Assembly: GCA_002293525.1 (NCBI GenBank)
Contig: DBDJ01000026.1
Span: 17,707 to 81,706, forward strand
Direction of reading: 5' to 3'
DNA length: 64,000 nucleotides
Source of the DNA: Lachnospiraceae bacterium UBA935
GTDB lineage: Bacteria; Bacillota; Clostridia; Lachnospirales; Lachnospiraceae
Part shown: positions 59,264-64,000 of the stretch, piece by piece
How the letters are laid out: each line of letters opens with the position of its first letter
Position numbering within the stretch: the stretch's first letter is position 1
Position numbers and translations under genes: made by a program
The notes under the pieces: generated by a model
Database searches by the model: none
What the model was told of the DNA's origin: nothing
What the model saw: only the letters and a program-made list of their open reading frames with translations

Positions 59264-59641
59264 ATGCTAAAGAAAATAAATACCGACAAGGCTCCGGCGG
59301 CAATCGGACCATATTCACAGGCTGTTATCGTAAACGGGATGCTGTACACATCGGGGCAGATACCGATTATACCGGCTACGGGAGAAGTAATTGAAGGAGA
59401 CATAACCGTACAGGCACAGCTCGTCATGGAAAATATCGGCGCCTTATTAGCCGAAGCCGGCTCAAGCTACAGCAGCGTTGTCAAGACCACCTGCTTCTTA
59501 GCGGACATGGCGGATTTTACGGCATTTAACAGCATATATGAGCAATATTTCACGGAGAAGCCGGCACGGAGCTGTGTGGCAGTCAGACAGCTGCCTAAAA
59601 ATGTACTGTGTGAAGTAGAAGTCATCGCCTGTCTTGGCTGA
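59264..59641 (+). CDS. ridA: RidA family imine/enamine deaminase
   Basis: The 125-residue protein of standard RidA/YjgF length has IGPYSQAVIVNGMLYTSGQIP, the conserved Arg102 in PARSCVAVRQLP that binds the imine carboxylate, and the CEVEVIACLG end. RidA hydrolyses reactive 2-aminoacrylate and other enamines released by PLP enzymes, protecting the cell. It forms trimers in the cytoplasm. The start at ATG 59264 follows CAGGAGGAAAG. It lies between two spoVA gene groups, 40 bases before the shikimate-kinase-like gene, and probably shares a transcript with it. Confidence 0.93.
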   Translation: MLKKINTDKAPAAIGPYSQAVIVNGMLYTSGQIPIIPATGEVIEGDITVQAQLVMENIGALLAEAGSSYSSVVKTTCFLADMADFTAFNSIYEQYFTEKPARSCVAVRQLPKNVLCEVEVIACLG

Positions 59642-59681
59642 CAAATATGGTGGACATAATAGATATTGAAGGGAACCGGAT

Positions 59682-60197
59682 ATGAACGACAGGGATATGA
59701 ACGACAGTAATAATATCATATTGATCGGCATGCCCGGTGCAGGAAAAAGTACCGTGGGTGCGGCCCTGGCAAAGAAGCTGGGGTACGGATTCATTGATTC
59801 CGATTATGTGATCGAAGAAAACTGTGGGAAACCGCTTAATAAAATCCTGGCAGAAAAGGGACAGGATGGTTTCTTGGAAATAGAAAATTTCATTAACGCC
59901 ACAATAGACGTGAAAAATTATGTGATTGCCACCGGTGGCAGCGCTATTTATGGAAAAGATGCGATGGAACATTTTGCCAGGACAGGTGACATCATATACC
60001 TGAAACTGTCCTATAAGGAAATCGCCGCCCGGTTAGGTGATTTAGAAGAACGTGGCATAGCCTTAAAAGGAGGACAGACGTTAGAAGATATTTATGCTAA
60101 GCGTGAGCCCCTCTATGAAAAGTATGCTCAGATAACCCTTGATTGCGAAAATAAGAGTGTCCGCAAAATAGTTAATGAAATTGTTAAAAACATTTAA
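59682..60197 (+). CDS. Shikimate-kinase-like P-loop kinase with altered substrate residues
   Basis: The 171-residue kinase has Walker A GMPGAGKST (16-24), the DSD pair at 39-41 and the lid REPLYEKYA of shikimate kinases. Two shikimate-binding features differ: the usual FRxxE arginine is Leu65 (GFLEIEN), and the GGG motif is GGSA (85-88). It may phosphorylate another small alcohol or be a weak shikimate kinase. The N-terminus MNDRDMNDSN is itself a short duplication. The start at ATG 59682 is behind GAAGGGAACC; ATG 59697 is an alternative. A terminator follows at 60280. No other shikimate pathway gene is near. Confidence 0.8.
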   Translation: MNDRDMNDSNNIILIGMPGAGKSTVGAALAKKLGYGFIDSDYVIEENCGKPLNKILAEKGQDGFLEIENFINATIDVKNYVIATGGSAIYGKDAMEHFARTGDIIYLKLSYKEIAARLGDLEERGIALKGGQTLEDIYAKREPLYEKYAQITLDCENKSVRKIVNEIVKNI

Positions 60198-60279
60198 GGT
60201 ATTTTTATTATTTAGGTTTTAATCCCAGTTGTTTTCAGTCCAGTTTTATAGTTCAGTTAATCTAGTATAAAACCCAATT

Positions 60280-60318
60280 GCCCATCCGGCTGGCAGAAAG
60301 GATGGGCATTATTATTTT
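60280..60318 (+). terminator. Intrinsic terminator of the ridA / kinase pair
   Basis: GCCCATCC (60280-60287) and GGATGGGC (60300-60307) form an eight-base stem with a 12-base loop, followed by ATTATTATTTTC. Confidence 0.8.
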
Positions 60319-60432
60319 CATATCCTTTTAGATTATAGTTTGGGATAAGTGTGGGCATAATAAGGATATCAGATAACAAGAATACTAAGTACAAGAATAT
60401 TAAATTATGATTTGATCAGGAGGTTGGTTACT

Positions 60433-60627
60433 ATGGAATATGAAGATATCCCTTTAGGATTAAGTTTTGGACTGGCAACTAATGTAAGAGCTTCTGCCGC
60501 TTACGGGGAGATGAGTGAGGGTGAAAGAAAGCAGGTCATTGAGGAGGCCAGAGGTGTAAATAACAAAGCCGACATGGAAGCATTGATTAACAGGATCGGA
60601 AGGAGTTCTGATACGTGGAATATGTAA
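60433..60627 (+). CDS. Small protein of unknown function upstream of spoVAE
   Basis: A 64-residue soluble protein. The start at ATG 60433 follows CAGGAGGTTGG, a very good site; a longer frame from 60412 lacks one. It ends in an amphipathic helical segment (SEGERKQVIEEARGVNNKADMEALINRIG). It has no membrane segment and I do not recognise a family. Its last 13 bases overlap the spoVAE start, so it is translated with SpoVAE and is probably sporulation-linked. A CATAATA word (60356-60362), a possible forespore -10, lies upstream. Confidence 0.7.
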   Translation: MEYEDIPLGLSFGLATNVRASAAYGEMSEGERKQVIEEARGVNNKADMEALINRIGRSSDTWNM

Positions 60628-60971
60628 ACGCATTCTGGGTAGGAGGACTGATCTGCGCCCTCGTCCAGATACTGATGGAAAAGACAAAACTGATGCCAGG
60701 CAGAATCATGGTATTGCTCGTATGTACAGGTGCGGTATTAAGCTTTTTTAATTTGTATCAGCCTTTTATGGATTTTGCCGGCAGTGGGGCAGCGGTTCCG
60801 CTTGCAGGCTTTGGGCATGTACTGATGAAAGGGGTAAAAAAATCGATTGACAGTGAAGGATTCATGGGTATTTTTTCAGGAGGCTTCAAGGCAGGAGCGG
60901 TAGGCTGTGCGTCAGCATTGATCTTTGCCTATTTGGCCAGTCTGGTATGTCGGCCGAAGATGAAAGATTAG
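60615..60971 (+). CDS. spoVAE: Stage V sporulation protein AE (SpoVAEb-like)
   Basis: The 118-residue membrane protein has three to four hydrophobic segments and the family features AFWVGGLICALVQILMEKTKL, PFMDFAGSGAAVPLAGFGHVL and GGFKAGAVGCASALIFAYLASLV. It starts at GTG 60615 after GGAAGGAGTTC and overlaps the 64-residue ORF. SpoVAE works with SpoVAC and SpoVAD in dipicolinic acid transport; those two genes are absent here. It is separated from spoVAA-spoVAB by ridA and the kinase gene. Confidence 0.88.
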   Translation: MEYVNAFWVGGLICALVQILMEKTKLMPGRIMVLLVCTGAVLSFFNLYQPFMDFAGSGAAVPLAGFGHVLMKGVKKSIDSEGFMGIFSGGFKAGAVGCASALIFAYLASLVCRPKMKD

Positions 60972-60977
60972 GGTTAT

Positions 60978-61049
60978 TGTAACAGTTCAGCCATGTTCAG
61001 ACATACGTCCCAAAACCCTCGCGGAATGGTGGAAGGCTGAACTATTACA
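60978..61049. repeat. Long inverted repeat after spoVAE
   Basis: TGTAACAGTTCAGCC (60978-60992) and GGCTGAACTATTACA (61035-61049) are complementary with one mismatch around a 42-base loop. It may be a weak terminator or a small palindromic repeat element; no T-tract follows. Confidence 0.6.
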
Positions 61050-61149
61050 GGTTGTTTACTATAATTCACTAATAATAGGACCAAGGCTTGACTGATCATT
61101 TACTGATGTAACAATAGTTTTTATGCTTTATAACATATCCAAATAATTC

Positions 61150-61178
61150 TTGACGAATATCGTCTTTTTCTATACTAT
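61150..61178 (+). promoter_or_regulatory. Promoter of the uracil permease gene
   Basis: TTGACG (61150-61155), 17 bases, TACTAT (61173-61178), followed by a short leader and AGGAGGAGAG. No PyrR-type attenuator is evident in the leader of about 40 bases. Confidence 0.55.
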
Positions 61179-61226
61179 AATTGATAGGGGTATAGCAAAA
61201 TTAATAGTATATAGGAGGAGAGAGGT

Positions 61227-62582
61227 ATGAGTAAAGAAGTACAATCTTCAGGAGGAACCGGCAGTTCGGCGGGCATCATAGATGCCAGACAGCTGGGTAC
61301 TCCTAAAATGTTGCTGCTAGGGCTGCAGCACATGTTCGCAATGTTCGGGGCAACAGTGCTAGTTCCCGCATTAACCGGTCTTAATGTTTCGACGACCTTG
61401 TTATTTGCCGGTTTGGGTACACTGTTGTTCCATTTTTTGTCCAAGGGAAAGGTACCGGCCTTTTTAGGTTCATCCTTTGCTTTTCTGGCCGGTTACTGGG
61501 CCGTTGCCCCGGAAGGGGATAAGGCGCTGCTGCCTTATGCCAGTTTCGGCGTTGTGTTTGCGGCACTGATTTATCTTATCCTGGCGGCCTTTATTAAAAT
61601 GTTCGGCACTGCCAAGGTAATGAGATATTTTCCTCCTATTGTAACCGGACCGATCATCATTTCAATCGGACTTAATCTGTCCGCAACGGCCATTGACAGC
61701 AGTGCCGATAACTGGTGGATCGCGCTGGTAGCGATTGTGATTATCATCGTATGCAATATTTGGGGAAAAGGCATGATCAAAATCATTCCGATTATCTTAG
61801 GTGTATTCGGCTCCTATCTCATAGCGGCTCTTACCGGCAATGTAAACTGGCAGCCGGTCATGGATGCGGCTTGGTTCGGGATCCCGATTCATTGGGGTGA
61901 CACGGTATTCTCGCTGTTCGGAAAAGCCGACATGTCCCTGCTGCTGTCATCCATTATTACGATCATGCCGATTGCCCTGGCAACGGTGGTGGAACATATC
62001 GGTGATATTTCGGCGATCTCCTCCACAGTCGGCAAAAACTTCATAAAAACTCCCGGCCTTCACAGAACCCTGATGGGAGACGGCCTGGCTACTATGCTGG
62101 CGGCATTTTTCGGTGCCCCTGCCAATACCACCTATGGAGAAAATACCGGTGTCCTTAATCTGACGAAGGTATTCGATCCACGCGTAGTCAGGATTGCAGC
62201 GGTTATGGCCTGCCTGTTTTCATTTTCACCCAAACTGGGCAGCGTTATCTCCTGTATGCCGACAGCTACGATGGGCGGTGTATCCTTAGTACTCTACGGG
62301 ATGATAGCCGCAGTCGGGGTACGTAATGTGGTAGAAAACCGGGTAGATTTCACCAAGAGCCGCAACGTAATCATCGCCGCCCTGATTTTGGTACTGTCAA
62401 CCGGCATCCACTACAGTGCCGCCGGCGCCATTGCTTTTACCGTCGGTTCGGTAACGGTCAGCCTTTCCGGCCTTGCCGTAGGAGCTCTTGCGGGCATCCT
62501 CCTCAATGCCGTTCTGCCAGGCAAAGATTATCATTTTGATGACGAAAAGCCAGACGATACCAAGGTTAACTTCCAGTTATAA
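61227..62582 (+). CDS. uraA: Uracil permease (UraA-like, NCS2 family)
   Basis: A 451-residue nucleobase/cation symporter of the NCS2 family with about 12-14 membrane segments. Visible features are GLQHMFAMFGATVLVPALTGL, GSSFAFLAG, the signature segment VVEHIGDISAISSTVGKN with the substrate-contacting glutamate, and NTTYGENTGVLNLTKVFDP, which is typical of uracil rather than xanthine transporters. It imports uracil with protons for salvage. The start at ATG 61227 follows TAGGAGGAGAGAGG. It is monocistronic. Confidence 0.92.
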   Translation: MSKEVQSSGGTGSSAGIIDARQLGTPKMLLLGLQHMFAMFGATVLVPALTGLNVSTTLLFAGLGTLLFHFLSKGKVPAFLGSSFAFLAGYWAVAPEGDKALLPYASFGVVFAALIYLILAAFIKMFGTAKVMRYFPPIVTGPIIISIGLNLSATAIDSSADNWWIALVAIVIIIVCNIWGKGMIKIIPIILGVFGSYLIAALTGNVNWQPVMDAAWFGIPIHWGDTVFSLFGKADMSLLLSSIITIMPIALATVVEHIGDISAISSTVGKNFIKTPGLHRTLMGDGLATMLAAFFGAPANTTYGENTGVLNLTKVFDPRVVRIAAVMACLFSFSPKLGSVISCMPTATMGGVSLVLYGMIAAVGVRNVVENRVDFTKSRNVIIAALILVLSTGIHYSAAGAIAFTVGSVTVSLSGLAVGALAGILLNAVLPGKDYHFDDEKPDDTKVNFQL

Positions 62583-62627
62583 AACCAAATAAACCCTGAC
62601 TAAATACTGACCAGATACTGACAATAT

Positions 62628-62659
62628 CGGCGGCTCTCGCTACTGGCATTCAGAGCCGC
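62628..62659. repeat. Inverted repeat after uraA
   Basis: GGCGGCTCT and AGAGCCGCC form a nine-base stem with a 14-base loop, without a T-tract. Possible 3' stabiliser of the uraA mRNA. A similar ACTGACAATATCGGCGGC word is present near 4690-4710. Confidence 0.5.
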
Positions 62660-62717
62660 CTAGCACCAAAGGATAATCAGGATCTCGTTAATACTAACTC
62701 TCCATTGTCCACATTTA

Positions 62718-62867
62718 TTAATCAGTCAATGTCAGTTCATCTCCCTTAATAGAATATGACCATCTCCAATTTACTTCTTCTGGAAGGTTTACGCTTTCTC
62801 CGCTCTCCTCATTAACAAAAGTTGTCATCATGGCAGAAATTTCATTGTACTGACAAGTCAGCACACT
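62718..62867 (-). pseudogene. Remnant of a secreted-protein gene, C-terminal part
   Basis: The minus strand encodes FLASVLTCQYNEISAMM, then TTFVNEESGESVNLPEE, then VNWRWSYSIKGDELTLTD and a stop at 62718-62720. The ending WxYSIxGDxLTLTD is typical of small bacterial beta-barrel or lipocalin-like secreted domains. The 5' end runs into the dispersed repeat (copy C) with no start or signal peptide; an internal ATG at 62831 has no ribosome site. It is best read as a truncated gene disrupted by, or carried with, the repeat. Confidence 0.4.
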
Positions 62868-62970
62868 GGCCAGAAAAATGAAATCATCTCTTCTGGCTGG
62901 CGGAGTGGTGGGTAAAGAACCGGCAAATGGCCTTGATTTCAGCGAAAACAGCTTACAGCGAAAATAATTC
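62868..62970 (+). repeat. Dispersed repeat, copy C (103 bp)
   Basis: Matches copy B (43284-43386) in inverted orientation, including the GCCAGAA/TTCTGGC mini-hairpin and the core shared with 2351-2379. It abuts the gene remnant on its left. The right neighbour is the HAD phosphatase promoter region. Confidence 0.75.
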
Positions 62971-63061
62971 TAAATTTTGACACCTTGATCTTTCGGTCAC
63001 ATAGGTGATAAAATACTATTAATTTATTATATAACGGGTTACCAAAGCGAGGACACAATCA

Positions 63062-63847
63062 ATGAGCAGAATATTAAATGAAATAGATTTCTTCATATTA
63101 GATATGGACGGTACAATATATCTGGGAGAACAGTGGATCGACGGTGCCCTGGACTTTTTACACGCCATTGAACAAAGCGGCCGGCAGTACGTATTCCTGA
63201 CTAACAATTCCTCTAAGAACGCCGATATCTACGCTGAAAAATTACACCGCATGGGCCTTGACATCAGCAAAGCAAAAATCATCACCTCCGGGCAAGCCAC
63301 CATAGCCTACCTCAAAAAAAATTTCAATGAAGCAAAAGTATTTTTGCTAGGCAATGACCTTCTCAAAACTGAATTTACCGAAGCAGGCATCATTCTAGAG
63401 GAAAACGTTCCAGAAGTGGTCGTAACCGCCTTCGACACCAGCCTAAACTACACAAAAATGTGTAAAGTCTGCGACTTAATCCGAAAAGACCTGCCTTACT
63501 TGGCCACCCATCCGGATTTAAACTGCCCGACAGAATCTGGCTTCATCCCAGATATCGGTGCCATCCAGGCATTTATCAAGGCATCAACTTCCCGTGACCC
63601 CGACCACATTATCGGCAAACCAAACCACATCATCATGGATTATCTGTTAGAACGAACCGCTGTCCAGAAAGAACGTTCCGCAGTCATCGGCGACCGCCTA
63701 TACACCGACATTGCCGCCGGAGTCAATAACGGTTTTACCGGAATACTAGTATTAAGCGGCGAAGCAAACATGACAGACGTAGAGAAATCACCCATAAAAC
63801 CGCACTTAATCTACCCCTCCGTCAAACACATAATAAAAGACCTATAA
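63062..63847 (+). CDS. HAD-superfamily phosphatase (NagD / HAD-IIA family)
   Basis: The 261-residue cytoplasmic phosphatase has motif I FFILDMDGTIYLG (nucleophile Asp14, Asp16), motif II LTNNSSK, the lysine in GKPNHIIMDY and motif III VIGDRLYTDIAAGVNNG. The NagD/p-nitrophenylphosphatase subfamily dephosphorylates sugar phosphates, glycerol phosphate or nucleotides. Its ribosome site (GCGAGGACAC) is weak. Codon choice in the second half is noticeably richer in A- and C-ending codons than in most neighbours. The last codons (KDL stop) are tandemly repeated after the stop. Confidence 0.88.
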   Translation: MSRILNEIDFFILDMDGTIYLGEQWIDGALDFLHAIEQSGRQYVFLTNNSSKNADIYAEKLHRMGLDISKAKIITSGQATIAYLKKNFNEAKVFLLGNDLLKTEFTEAGIILEENVPEVVVTAFDTSLNYTKMCKVCDLIRKDLPYLATHPDLNCPTESGFIPDIGAIQAFIKASTSRDPDHIIGKPNHIIMDYLLERTAVQKERSAVIGDRLYTDIAAGVNNGFTGILVLSGEANMTDVEKSPIKPHLIYPSVKHIIKDL

Positions 63848-63885
63848 AAGACCTATAAACAACAACTATGTGAAAGGCCTATAAA
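63836..63885 (+). repeat. Tandem copies of the HAD gene end
   Basis: AAAGACCTATAA, containing the last two codons and the stop, is repeated directly, and a third variant (AAAGGCCTATAA) follows 15 bases later. Confidence 0.75.
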
Positions 63886-63955
63886 CAAAGAGACAGAAAT
63901 CCTAATAAAACCCATCGAACCAACCGGATTATCCTGAGTGGGTTACATCTAATAA

Positions 63956-64000
63956 AACCTACCAGTTGGAATACCGAATCGGCATACGGCACCAGCATCA
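63956..64000 (+). repeat. Long-hairpin repeat element, copy 4 (left end only)
   Basis: The left edge AACCTACCAGTTGG, then CCGAATCGGCAT, matches copies 1 and 3. The following 15 bases (ACGGCACCAGCATCA) are unlike the arm of any other copy. The window ends inside the left arm. Confidence 0.7.

Noticed and set aside
1..64000. tRNA, rRNA, riboswitch, prophage or transposase genes
   Set aside because: I found no cloverleaf, rRNA segment, known riboswitch core, integrase, transposase or reverse transcriptase that I could support by reading.

Overview
The window looks like a chromosomal segment of an anaerobic, spore-forming, plant-glycan-degrading Firmicute, most likely Lachnospiraceae. This rests on protein style and context, not on a database search. 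Pointers are strong AGGAGG ribosome sites, SpoVAA/SpoVAB/SpoVAE, an AgrB-type peptidase, LplABC-like sugar importers without their own ATPase, YesM/YesN-type two-component systems, and two GH3 enzymes of which one has the permuted domain order known from ruminal clostridia.

Layout. 1-2195: end of a secreted protein gene, then fabZ translationally coupled to a flavin oxidoreductase (minus strand). 2434-4565: polysaccharide deacetylase and MFS transporter. 4798-12287: a sugar importer (binding protein divergent from two permeases), a sucrose-phosphorylase-family GH13, a serine esterase and a beta-lactamase-family hydrolase. 12315-12722: a probable type I toxin-antitoxin locus. 12775-22519: a LacI-family regulator, two paralogous PHB-depolymerase-like esterases with C-terminal stalk-like domains, a sensor kinase/AraC regulator pair and two further esterase-fold proteins, one without its nucleophile serine. 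Two promoters here share an identical operator and a third carries a related one. 22712-32877: a second importer with a permuted GH3 and three more esterases. 32968-42400: a second two-component system, a normal-order GH3, a MATE exporter, a PfkB kinase and an aldo/keto reductase. 42417-56517: MgtC, a ferredoxin-type aldo/keto reductase, agrB with a small membrane protein, a sugar kinase coupled to a GH4, a membrane-anchored GH8, and a ROK regulator divergent from a third importer. 56686-63847: DHH phosphoesterase, spoVAA-spoVAB, ridA, a shikimate-kinase-like gene, a small ORF with spoVAE, a uracil permease and a HAD phosphatase.

How it fits together. Nine acyl-hydrolase-fold proteins lie within 23 kb. 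None has a visible signal peptide. They are interleaved with two oligosaccharide importers, two GH3 enzymes and a GH13_18 phosphorylase. The simplest reading is import of acylated (acetylated or hydroxycinnamoylated) plant oligosaccharides or glycosides, followed by cytoplasmic deacylation, glycoside hydrolysis and phosphorolysis, under LacI and YesM/YesN-type control. The substrate is inference.

Non-coding structure is unusually rich. There are three complete copies and one edge copy of a long-hairpin repeat. In it a 14-15 bp segment differs completely between copies but stays perfectly complementary between the two arms of each complete copy. A 25-bp palindrome family is scattered at operon ends. 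Short tandem duplications repeatedly span stop codons, and one 5 x 16 bp array runs into a Shine-Dalgarno sequence.
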